Source of the DNA: Sulfidibacterium sp964456625
Lineage (GTDB): Bacteria > Bacteroidota > Bacteroidia > Bacteroidales > F082
Direction: 5' to 3'
Length of the DNA stretch: 5,483 nt
Assembly: GCA_964456625.1 (NCBI GenBank)
Contig: CAYWBO010000118.1
Span: 1-5,483 of the forward strand
The first letter of the stretch is position 1; each line of letters begins with the position of its first letter. The position numbers and the translations under genes were made by a program. The notes under the pieces are model-generated. The model did not search any database and was not told where the DNA came from. It worked only from the letters and a program-made list of their open reading frames with translations. Positions 1 through 5,483 of the stretch are shown here, one piece after another.

Positions 1-332
1 CCATATTTTTCCAGTGTACCTGCACGATGCAACTCGATACCGCAGTTCAGTGCCGTCTGGCCACCAAAGGCCAGCAGAATCCCTTGCGGTTTTTCCTTTT
101 GGATCACACGCTCCACAAAAAAAGGTGTGATGGGCAGGAAATAGATCTTATCAGCAATTCCTTCCGACGTCTGAACGGTGGCAATGTTAGGATTGATCAA
201 CACCGTCTCGATCTGTTCTTCTTTCAGCGCTTTCAGTGCCTGAGAGCCGCTGTAATCAAATTCCCCGGCTTCGCCGATTTTCAGCGCCCCTGAACCCAGT
301 ACCAGTACTTTTTTTACTTTCTGAATTTTCAT
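1..332 (-). CDS. carB: Carbamoyl-phosphate synthase large subunit, N-terminal part (window edge)
   Basis: CarB is the synthase subunit. It uses bicarbonate, two ATP and ammonia channelled from CarA to make carbamoyl phosphate for pyrimidine and arginine synthesis in the cytoplasm. The ATG is at 332-330; 110 complete codons are visible and the gene runs off the low-coordinate edge. The visible part is the pre-ATP-grasp region of the first synthetase half: a beta strand and glycine-rich turn (KVLVLGSGALKIGEAGEF, about residues 8-25), FDYSG (25-29), LINPNIATVQTSEG (45-58) and FGGQTALNCG (89-98). The ATP-grasp catalytic residues lie outside the window. It starts 5 nt after the carA stop, so it is almost certainly co-transcribed and probably translationally coupled; no promoter or strong Shine-Dalgarno sequence fits in that gap. 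Full-length CarB is usually about 1,070 residues. The identification is secure; whether the rest of the gene is intact cannot be seen. Confidence 0.97.
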   Translation of the reverse strand, partial: MKIQKVKKVLVLGSGALKIGEAGEFDYSGSQALKALKEEQIETVLINPNIATVQTSEGIADKIYFLPITPFFVERVIQKEKPQGILLAFGGQTALNCGIELHRAGTLEKY

Positions 333-337
333 GTCGT

Positions 338-1423
338 TTAGGATTTGCTTTTTTCAATGAGCCTGATGAAGTCTTCAAACAAAAATGCAGTATCCGTCGG
401 GCCGCTGGAGGCTTCCGGATGAAATTGCGTGGTAAAGATCGGTTTGGTTTTGTGACGGATGCCTTCGTTGCTGCCGTCGTTGAGGTTGGTGAAAAAAATC
501 TCCCAATCTTTGTGGATGGTCTTATCATCCACGGCAAAACCATGATTCTGAGAGGTGAGGTATGCTTTGTTTGTGCCGGCCTGCAACACCGGTTGGTTGT
601 GGCTTCGGTGGCCGAATTTCAGTTTGTAGGTCTGTGCTCCGGATGCCAGCGAGATCAGCTGATGCCCGAGGCATATCCCGAATACCGGTTGCTCTTCCTG
701 CATGGATGTCCTCAGGTGGCTGATGGTAGGCACACACATTTCAGGGTCGCCGGGACCGTTGGAAATGAACAGCCCGTCGTATTCTTCCTGGCTGTAATCA
801 TAATCCCAGGGAACACGGATCACCTGTGTGTCATATCGAAGCAGATATCTGATAATGTTATTCTTTACACCGCAGTCGATCAGCAGGATCTTGTATTTTC
901 CTTTCCCGTAAACCACTTTCTCTTTGATACTTACGGATTCAACCAGGTTGGTTTGGTTCGGATCGTAAAAGGGAATGTCTTCGTCGAAGATGATTTTTGC
1001 CAGCATGGCGCCCTTTTCACGAATGTGTTTGGTCAGCCTTCGGGTGTCGATGCCGAAAAGTCCGGGAACTTTTTCCTCTTTCAGCCAGTGAGCCAGACTT
1101 TGGGAAGCGTTCCAGTGACTGTGTTTTTCGGAATAATCCGAAATGACCAGGGCGGTGACATGCACCCGTTCCGACTCGAAATGCTGCAGCATTCCGTGTT
1201 CAATTTCTTGTCCCGGAACACCGTAATTTCCGATCGTCGGATATGTTAAAACCAGGATCTGGCCGCTGTAGGAAGGGTCTGTGAGACTTTCAGGATATCC
1301 TGTCATGGCGGTGTTGAAGACAATCTCGCCGGCAACGGATTGTTCATATCCGAAGGAATATCCTTTAAATTCAATGCCATCTTCCAGAATTAAGCGTGCC
1401 TGTCGGTAGGAATTTAATTTCAT
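338..1423 (-). CDS. carA: Carbamoyl-phosphate synthase small subunit (glutamine amidotransferase)
   Basis: CarA hydrolyses glutamine and passes the ammonia to CarB. The protein has 361 residues, close to the usual 360-380. The N-terminal CPSase small-subunit domain covers about residues 1-135 (TGYPESLTDPSYSGQI at 41-56, GIDTRRLT at 124-131). A class I glutamine amidotransferase domain follows at about 178-356, with SNGPGDP (221-227), the nucleophile elbow FGICLGHQ with Cys251, and QFHPEASSGP carrying His335 and Glu337, completing the catalytic triad. TSQNHGFAVD (290-299) is also typical. Every expected catalytic residue is present. The ATG at 1423 is preferred because an in-frame TAA lies four codons upstream and the family alignment begins here. 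There is no strong Shine-Dalgarno sequence, only the A-rich ATAAAAG. carB follows after 5 nt. Expression is probably set by the promoter at 1554-1584 and perhaps by the folded leader ahead of the gene. Confidence 0.98.
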   Translation of the reverse strand: MKLNSYRQARLILEDGIEFKGYSFGYEQSVAGEIVFNTAMTGYPESLTDPSYSGQILVLTYPTIGNYGVPGQEIEHGMLQHFESERVHVTALVISDYSEKHSHWNASQSLAHWLKEEKVPGLFGIDTRRLTKHIREKGAMLAKIIFDEDIPFYDPNQTNLVESVSIKEKVVYGKGKYKILLIDCGVKNNIIRYLLRYDTQVIRVPWDYDYSQEEYDGLFISNGPGDPEMCVPTISHLRTSMQEEQPVFGICLGHQLISLASGAQTYKLKFGHRSHNQPVLQAGTNKAYLTSQNHGFAVDDKTIHKDWEIFFTNLNDGSNEGIRHKTKPIFTTQFHPEASSGPTDTAFLFEDFIRLIEKSKS

Positions 1424-1436
1424 AGCAGTCTTTTAT

Positions 1437-1455
1437 AAAAAACCGAGACGGTTTT
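1437..1455 (-). terminator. Small U-tailed hairpin just upstream of carA (possible attenuator)
   Basis: On the minus strand AAAACCG (1455-1449) and CGGTTTT (1445-1439) form a perfect 7-bp stem around the 3-nt loop TCT. The 3' arm runs into six consecutive T residues (1442-1437). The layout is that of an intrinsic terminator, but with only three G-C pairs it is weak. It ends 14 nt before the carA ATG, inside the leader, so if it works it would be an attenuator of carAB or a structure masking the ribosome site, not the terminator of mfd. The hairpin is seen directly; its function is inferred. Confidence 0.4.
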
Positions 1456-1552
1456 ACACACTTTTTTACTACCCCGGCAATCTTCATAACAGAGGTTGTC
1501 GAGGCTTTTGTATCTTTTCAATAATGTAAAGAGGTACAAGTTTATCCGGGGT
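1439..1552 (-). promoter_or_regulatory. Candidate structured carAB leader RNA
   Basis: The predicted carA leader contains nested inverted repeats. P1 pairs ACCCCGG (1552-1546) with CCGGGGT (1477-1471), 7 bp, enclosing 68 nt. P2 pairs TTGTA and TCTTT (1539-1535, 1532-1528, separated by an unpaired CC) with AAAGATACAA (1517-1508), 10 bp with a 10-nt loop. P3, weaker, pairs CAA and TCT (1498-1496, 1493-1491, again with unpaired CC) with AGATTG (1483-1478). P3 abuts the 3' strand of P1, giving a three-way-junction shape, and the U-tailed hairpin follows. CCGGGG (1477-1472) can alternatively pair with TCTCGG (1448-1443) of that hairpin, four Watson-Crick and two G-U pairs. I recognise no known riboswitch or PyrR site. 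The true 5' end is not known and may trim the outermost P1 pair. Confidence 0.35.
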
Positions 1553-1553
1553 T

Positions 1554-1584
1554 CAAAAATAAACTAAATCTAAATTACAGCGAA
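1554..1584 (-). promoter_or_regulatory. Candidate carAB promoter, Bacteroidota type
   Basis: TATTTTTG (1561-1554) matches the Bacteroidota -7 consensus TAnnTTTG exactly and is the only such match in the spacer on this strand. Nineteen bases upstream lies TTCG (1584-1581), one mismatch from the -33 consensus TTTG at the expected spacing. The start of transcription would fall near 1548-1551, giving a leader of about 125 nt before carA. Confidence 0.6.
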
Positions 1585-1595
1585 TCGAATTATGT

Positions 1596-1639
1596 AAAAT
1601 CTGATATTTGTCTTTGTTCACTTTTTATAAAAATCTGAT
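1596..1639 (-). repeat. 10-bp direct repeat upstream of the carA promoter
   Basis: ATCAGATTTT occurs twice on the minus strand, at 1639-1630 and 1605-1596, 34 bp apart start to start (about three helical turns). The near copy ends 11 nt upstream of the -33 element. The position would suit an activator or repressor binding on one helix face, but the flanking DNA is very AT-rich, so chance is a real alternative. Confidence 0.35.
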
Positions 1640-1736
1640 TAACATCTAAATACAATGTCGGCAGGGATGATAAATTTGTGAATTATTATTTTCTGCAACC
1701 GTTTGTTTTCAACTTTTGCGTCCCGTGCTGCGAAAT

Positions 1737-4700
1737 TTATTTCATCTCCATCATATTGGAAAGAATGATAAGGGCAGCATCTACTTTATTGACCTTATTA
1801 AATACCAGCGTCAGTTTTTCCTTTTTCTCTTTCATTTCACAACAGTTCGGGTTTTGCTTGATGGCTTCCAGTATTTTGCCGAAAGCTTCCGACTGGAAGT
1901 AATCCGAATCCTGATTTCCGGTGAAGTAAGCGATCATCTTGCTGAATTTCAGTACCAGCTTTTCAAAGCCCATGTCTTTGGCCAGCCAGCGCAACCGGAT
2001 GGTGTTGACAAGCGCTTTTGTTTCTTTCGGAACCGGCCCGAAGCGGTCTACCAGTTGCTTCTCAAATTCAATCAATTCTGGTTCGTTTTTCACCCCTTCC
2101 AATTGTTTGTAAAGTGTCAACCGTTCGGCCACACTCGTGACGTAATAATCGGGAATCAGGATTTCCAGGTCGGTTTCCAGCTGGCATTCTTTCACAAAAT
2201 CCCGTTTGGCTTTTTCATCGGCATACAGTTCACTGAATTCGCTTTCCTTGAGTTCCGCCAGGGCTTCATCCAGGATCTTCTGGTACATTTCGATGCCGAT
2301 TTCCGTAATGAAACCGCTCTGTTCGGCCCCCAGGATATTTCCTGCACCGCGGATATCCAGATCCCGCATGGCGATGTTGAAACCGCTTCCCAGATCGGCA
2401 TATTCGGTGATGGCACGCAGCCGTTTTCGGGCGTCCTGCGGCAAGGATGCAACGGGCGGTGTGAGCAGGTAACAGAAAGCTTTCTTGTTGGAACGTCCCA
2501 CACGTCCCCGGAGCTGGTGCAGATCGCTCAGCCCGAAATTTTGCGCGTTGTTGATGATGATGGTATTGGCATTGGGAATGTCTAGTCCCGATTCCACGAT
2601 GTTCGTGGAAAGCAAAACATCATACAATCCGTTGATGAAATCGAGCATTACTTTTTCCAGATGATGCCCGTCCATTTGGCCGTGAGCTATGCCAATCCTG
2701 ACGTTGGGGACGAATTTCTTCAGCATGTCATAGACGCTTCCAATATTTTGTACGCGGTTGTGGACGAAAAATACCTGTCCACCGCGGGAAACTTCGTACT
2801 GGATGGTGTCGCGGATGGTATGGGGATTGAAGGAACGCAGTTCCGTTTCCACGGGAAAACGGTTGGGCGGCGGCGTGTTGATGATGGAAAGATCCCGGGC
2901 GCCCATCAGCGAAAACTGCATGGTTCTGGGGATCGGTGTGGCGGTCAGCGTCAAAGTATCCACCTGCGTTTTCTTTTGCCGGATCTTTTCCTTTGCGGCC
3001 ACGCCGAACTTTTGTTCTTCATCTACAATAAACAATCCCAGATCTTTTAAGATCACGTCCTTGCTCAGGATCCGGTGGGTCCCGATCATGATATCGATTT
3101 TGCCTTCTGCCAGTTTTTGCAGGCTTTCTTTTTGTTGTTTGGCACTTTTAAAGCGGTTCAGGTAGTCGATGGTGACCGGAAATTCCTTCAGTCGGTCGCT
3201 GAAAGTTTTGAAATGCTGCAGTGCCAGAATGGTGGTCGGAACCAGCACCACCACCTGCTTTCCGTCAGTCACGGCTTTGAATGCCGCCCGGATGGCGATT
3301 TCCGTTTTTCCAAAACCCACATCTCCGCAGATCAGCCTATCCATGGGATGCGGTTGTTCCATATCCTGTTTTACGTCTGCCGTGGCTTTGGTCTGGTCGG
3401 GCGTATCTTCATAGATAAAACTGGCTTCCAGCTCATTTTGCAGGTAGGTGTCAGCACTGAACTGAAATCCCGATTCCGTTTTCCGCTTTGCGTAAAGCTT
3501 GATGAGATCCCGGGCAATGTCCTTGACCTTGGATTTTGTCTTGTTCTTCAGCTTTTCCCAGGCACCGGATCCCAGCTTGTTCAGTACCGGCGGCTTGCCT
3601 TCGCTGCCCACATATTTTGAAATCCGGTGTAAGGAATGGATGCTGACATACAGGATGTCGTCATTTTTATAGAAAAGGCGGATCGCCTCCTGTTTCTTCC
3701 CGTTGTTCTCGATGATCTGCAGCCCGTCGTAGCGCCCAATCCCATGATCGATGTGGGTGACATAATCGCCGGGTTTTAAATCATATAATTCTTTGATCGA
3801 TAACGCTTCTTTGCGCCCGAACCCTTCCTGCAGGTGAAACTTATGATACCTTTCGAAGATCTGATGATCTGTATAGCACAACGCTTTGATTTCCTGATCG
3901 ATAAAGCCGGAGCTGAGACTGGTTTCCACCGCTTTGAAGAGGGGGAGCCGCTCGCCGCCATCTTCCGAGATGCTGTTGAAAATGCTGTAAAGACGGGTGA
4001 TCTGAGCCGGATTATCCGATACAATAAAGGGTGTAAATCCTTCGGCAGTCTGATCTCTCAGATCTTTCAGGAGTAACTCGAAATTTTTATTGAAAGCGGG
4101 TTGCGGGGATTGTTGAAAGGCGATCGTTTGGGATTCGGTAAAATGGATTCCCGTGCCGAATTCGATCGTTTTGAAGTTTCGCAGCTTTTCGATGAACTGT
4201 CCTCCGTTGATAAAGAGTTTCTCAGGTTCCAGCACATTTTTGTTTTCATCATAGGTGTTCAGTGCTTTTTCATATTCCGAAACGATCTTGTTGTGCGTAT
4301 AATCCACATCTTCCAGCCACCAGAATGCGTGAACCGGAATATAATCCATAAAACTGATGCGTTCTTCTTTCAGTTGCCTGTCCTGCACATTGGGAAGCAG
4401 TGAAATTCGTGAAAGGTTTTGCAGGGAGCGCTGGCTTTCGGGATCAAAGGTTCGGATAGATTCCACCGTGTCGCCGAAAAACTCGATGCGGTAAGGTTGT
4501 TCGTTGGAAAACGAAAATACGTCCACAATGCCACCCCGGATGGCAAACTGACCCGGCTCAGCCACAAAATCCACCACTTCAAAATTGAACTCCGTCAGGA
4601 AATCGGTGAGGAAATCCATGGAGACATCTTCTCCTTTATGGAGTTTTATGATGTTTTTGTTCAAATATGTTTTGGTGATGACTTTTTCCGCCAGGGCTTC

Positions 4701-5099
4701 GGGGTAGGTGACCACCAATGTTTTACGGTCGTCGTTCAAGAACCTTTTCAGTACTTCCGTCCGGGAAAGCTCATAAGCCTTGTCTAATTTCTCCGGTTCA
4801 TAAGGCCTTTTGTAGGTGGTAGGGTAAAAAAGTACCTTTTTTTTGTCGAGGTCGAGCGCCGCATCATCCAGCAGCGTTTCCAGATCGTTGAAAAAATAAG
4901 CAGCTTGTTCTTTGTCGGGAATCACCACCAGATGCTGTTGTTTGCCTGCTTTTTCGAAAACGGTGGCGAGTGCCAGTGCCGTGGCGGAACCGATGATTCC
5001 TTTCAGGTGAAGACGTTCTGATCCGCTTTCCAGAAGGTTTTCCAACTCCTGAAATCGGGGATGTTCGCGGAAATATTTTAAAAATTCAGTAGCCTTCAC
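1737..5099 (-). CDS. mfd: Transcription-repair coupling factor Mfd
   Basis: Mfd is a DNA translocase that removes RNA polymerase stalled at lesions and recruits UvrA for nucleotide excision repair. The product has 1,120 residues (E. coli Mfd has 1,148). The N-terminal UvrB-like module includes EPGQFAIRGGIVDVF (181-195). The CarD-like RNA-polymerase-interacting domain spans about 440-505 (LKPGDYVTHIDHGIGRY at 441-457). The RecG-like motor has Walker A GDVGFGKTE (592-600), the DEEQ box (693-696), TLTATPIPRTM (717-727) and motif VI QLRGRVGRS (862-870). A TRCF C-terminal domain lies at about 970-1080. No key motif is missing and the frame is intact. The start is GTG at 5099-5097: an in-frame TGA lies three codons upstream, and the next in-frame Met is residue 161, far inside the conserved module. 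It stands alone between two spacers with its own promoter candidate. Confidence 0.99.
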   Translation of the reverse strand: MKATEFLKYFREHPRFQELENLLESGSERLHLKGIIGSATALALATVFEKAGKQQHLVVIPDKEQAAYFFNDLETLLDDAALDLDKKKVLFYPTTYKRPYEPEKLDKAYELSRTEVLKRFLNDDRKTLVVTYPEALAEKVITKTYLNKNIIKLHKGEDVSMDFLTDFLTEFNFEVVDFVAEPGQFAIRGGIVDVFSFSNEQPYRIEFFGDTVESIRTFDPESQRSLQNLSRISLLPNVQDRQLKEERISFMDYIPVHAFWWLEDVDYTHNKIVSEYEKALNTYDENKNVLEPEKLFINGGQFIEKLRNFKTIEFGTGIHFTESQTIAFQQSPQPAFNKNFELLLKDLRDQTAEGFTPFIVSDNPAQITRLYSIFNSISEDGGERLPLFKAVETSLSSGFIDQEIKALCYTDHQIFERYHKFHLQEGFGRKEALSIKELYDLKPGDYVTHIDHGIGRYDGLQIIENNGKKQEAIRLFYKNDDILYVSIHSLHRISKYVGSEGKPPVLNKLGSGAWEKLKNKTKSKVKDIARDLIKLYAKRKTESGFQFSADTYLQNELEASFIYEDTPDQTKATADVKQDMEQPHPMDRLICGDVGFGKTEIAIRAAFKAVTDGKQVVVLVPTTILALQHFKTFSDRLKEFPVTIDYLNRFKSAKQQKESLQKLAEGKIDIMIGTHRILSKDVILKDLGLFIVDEEQKFGVAAKEKIRQKKTQVDTLTLTATPIPRTMQFSLMGARDLSIINTPPPNRFPVETELRSFNPHTIRDTIQYEVSRGGQVFFVHNRVQNIGSVYDMLKKFVPNVRIGIAHGQMDGHHLEKVMLDFINGLYDVLLSTNIVESGLDIPNANTIIINNAQNFGLSDLHQLRGRVGRSNKKAFCYLLTPPVASLPQDARKRLRAITEYADLGSGFNIAMRDLDIRGAGNILGAEQSGFITEIGIEMYQKILDEALAELKESEFSELYADEKAKRDFVKECQLETDLEILIPDYYVTSVAERLTLYKQLEGVKNEPELIEFEKQLVDRFGPVPKETKALVNTIRLRWLAKDMGFEKLVLKFSKMIAYFTGNQDSDYFQSEAFGKILEAIKQNPNCCEMKEKKEKLTLVFNKVNKVDAALIILSNMMEMK

Positions 5100-5117
5100 G
5101 CTAACAATTCAAGGGTA

Positions 5118-5125
5118 CAAAGATA
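5118..5125 (-). promoter_or_regulatory. Candidate mfd promoter -7 element
   Basis: TATCTTTG (5125-5118) is an exact match to TAnnTTTG and the only one in the 144-nt spacer on this strand. I see no good TTTG at the -33 distance (near 5145-5148). Transcription would start near 5112-5115, leaving an mfd leader of only about 13-16 nt before the GTG. Confidence 0.5.
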
Positions 5126-5243
5126 ATGAACTACTATCTCTATGTGATGTGTCCGGGAATAACTTTCCTAACAATTTATCTGTCTAAGTCATGTTAGCCA
5201 GAGATCTCGGATCTATGAAAAAATATTGGCTTAAGCTTCCATA

Positions 5244-5483
5244 TCAATTGCGCTTGTTTCTGTTTAAAATACTTATAACCAGACGTTTTACAATCCCTGC
5301 TTCATCCGGTTTACTGGATGCTATGAAAAGGGTTAAAGAGGCCAGCGCTTCATTGCTGATAACAGGTATTTCATTCTGAAACAAGGCGTTGTTACTACTT
5401 AGAAAATAGAGAAAACAGGCAGCCGCTATGCGCTTGTTTCCATCAACGAATGAGTGATTTTTCACGATAAAATAAAGCAGGTT
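5244..5483 (-). CDS. Fic/Doc-family protein, C-terminal part (window edge)
   Basis: The last 79 codons of a gene that enters from the high-coordinate edge; the stop is TGA at 5246-5244. The frame is open through the edge (NLLYFIVKNHSF...), so the GTG at 5465-5463 is an internal Val codon and not the start. The visible protein carries HSFVDGNKRIAA, a Fic-core motif with the catalytic-type His and the Doc-like GNK in place of the GNG typical of AMPylating Fic enzymes. The tail LTLFIASSKPDEAGIVKRL resembles, from memory, the C-terminus of RhuM-type virulence proteins, which end in a Fic/Doc domain. Fic/Doc proteins transfer phosphate or nucleotide groups to target proteins and are often toxins paired with an antitoxin; the partner and N-terminus lie outside the window. 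G+C is about 39% (93 of 240 by hand count), lower than the neighbours, which fits an acquired gene. Family membership is fairly sure; the RhuM assignment and toxin role are inferred. Confidence 0.85.
   Translation of the reverse strand, partial: NLLYFIVKNHSFVDGNKRIAAACFLYFLSSNNALFQNEIPVISNEALASLTLFIASSKPDEAGIVKRLVISILNRNKRN

Larger units (their letters stand above)
1424..1736. other. 313-nt AT-rich spacer between mfd and carA
   Basis: No protein-coding gene is supported here. Reading toward carA, the spacer holds a 10-bp direct repeat, one promoter candidate, a foldable leader and a U-tailed hairpin, each listed separately. I found no convincing GC-rich terminator just after the mfd stop at 1737; the inverted repeats there are AT-only and at most 5 bp. 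How mfd transcription ends is therefore not visible, and some readthrough into carA is possible. Confidence 0.8.

Noticed and set aside
236..1249. Long plus-strand open frame (337 codons) opposite carA
   Set aside because: It lies antisense to carA and carB, has no recognisable domain, and its length is explained by the codon pattern of the real gene on the other strand.
1371..1487. Possible 38-codon leader peptide (MKIAGVVKKC...) on the minus strand overlapping the carA start
   Set aside because: It has no ribosome site, no run of regulatory codons such as Arg, and is out of frame with carA; an open frame this short is expected by chance. Its ATG sits in the P3 loop, so conservation could be checked alongside the leader fold.
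1482..1517. AGAGGTTGTCGAGGCTT on the plus strand, vaguely like a PyrR-binding loop
   Set aside because: PyrR elements act in the mRNA of the pyrimidine gene; this match is on the strand opposite carA and no gene follows it on that strand.
1673..1684. AATT-TGTG-AATT inverted repeat after the mfd stop
   Set aside because: A 4-bp A-T-only stem without a following U-tract cannot be supported as a terminator.
1716..2585. Plus-strand open frame of 289 codons opposite the mfd 3' half
   Set aside because: It is antisense to conserved Mfd helicase and C-terminal sequence; the translation is low-complexity, rich in Phe and Gln, and matches no family I know.
5101..5176. 9-bp direct repeat (AATTGTTAG on the minus strand) at 5101-5109 and 5168-5176
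   Set aside because: Short, AT-rich and 67 bp apart, with one copy downstream of the -7 element; chance explains it adequately.
5202..5214. AGATC/GATCT inverted repeat with 3-nt loop near a T-run after the Fic/Doc gene
   Set aside because: On the gene strand the T-run comes before the hairpin, not after it, and the stem is only 5 bp, so it is not a terminator.
5249..5440. 12-bp direct repeat (TGCGCTTGTTTC on the plus strand) at 5249-5260 and 5429-5440
   Set aside because: The copies are 180 bp apart in the same frame and both encode Asn-Lys-Arg, once in the Fic motif and once at the C-terminus; this is shared coding use, not a mobile or regulatory repeat.

Overview
The window looks like chromosomal DNA from a member of the Bacteroidota. 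The visible CarB and CarA sequences have the form I associate with that phylum (GSGALKIGEAGEFDYSG in CarB, RSHNQPV in CarA). Both gene-bearing spacers also contain an exact match to the Bacteroidota primary-sigma -7 element, TAnnTTTG, and no strong Shine-Dalgarno sequence precedes any start. I cannot place it below phylum.

All four genes lie on the minus strand, so transcription runs from high to low coordinates. In that order they are: the 3' end of a Fic/Doc-family gene (5244-5483, cut by the window edge); a 144-nt spacer; mfd, the transcription-repair coupling factor (1737-5099, complete, GTG start); a 313-nt AT-rich spacer; carA, the glutaminase subunit of carbamoyl-phosphate synthase (338-1423, complete); and, 5 nt later, the first 110 codons of carB, the synthase subunit (1-332, cut by the window edge).

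carA and carB form one transcription unit whose products assemble into a single enzyme feeding pyrimidine and arginine synthesis. mfd is a housekeeping DNA repair gene with no functional link to them. The Fic/Doc gene is probably accessory: its visible part is about 39% G+C by hand count, against about 48-52% in 60-nt samples of mfd and carA.

The most interesting stretch is the spacer ahead of carA. It holds a good promoter candidate. Downstream lies a leader of roughly 125 nt that can be drawn as a closing stem (P1), two internal arms, and then a small U-tailed hairpin ending 15 nt before the carA ATG. The 3' strand of P1 can alternatively pair with part of that hairpin, which is how an attenuator or riboswitch is built. 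This was found by eye, without energy calculation or comparative support. I found no clearly new multi-gene system.
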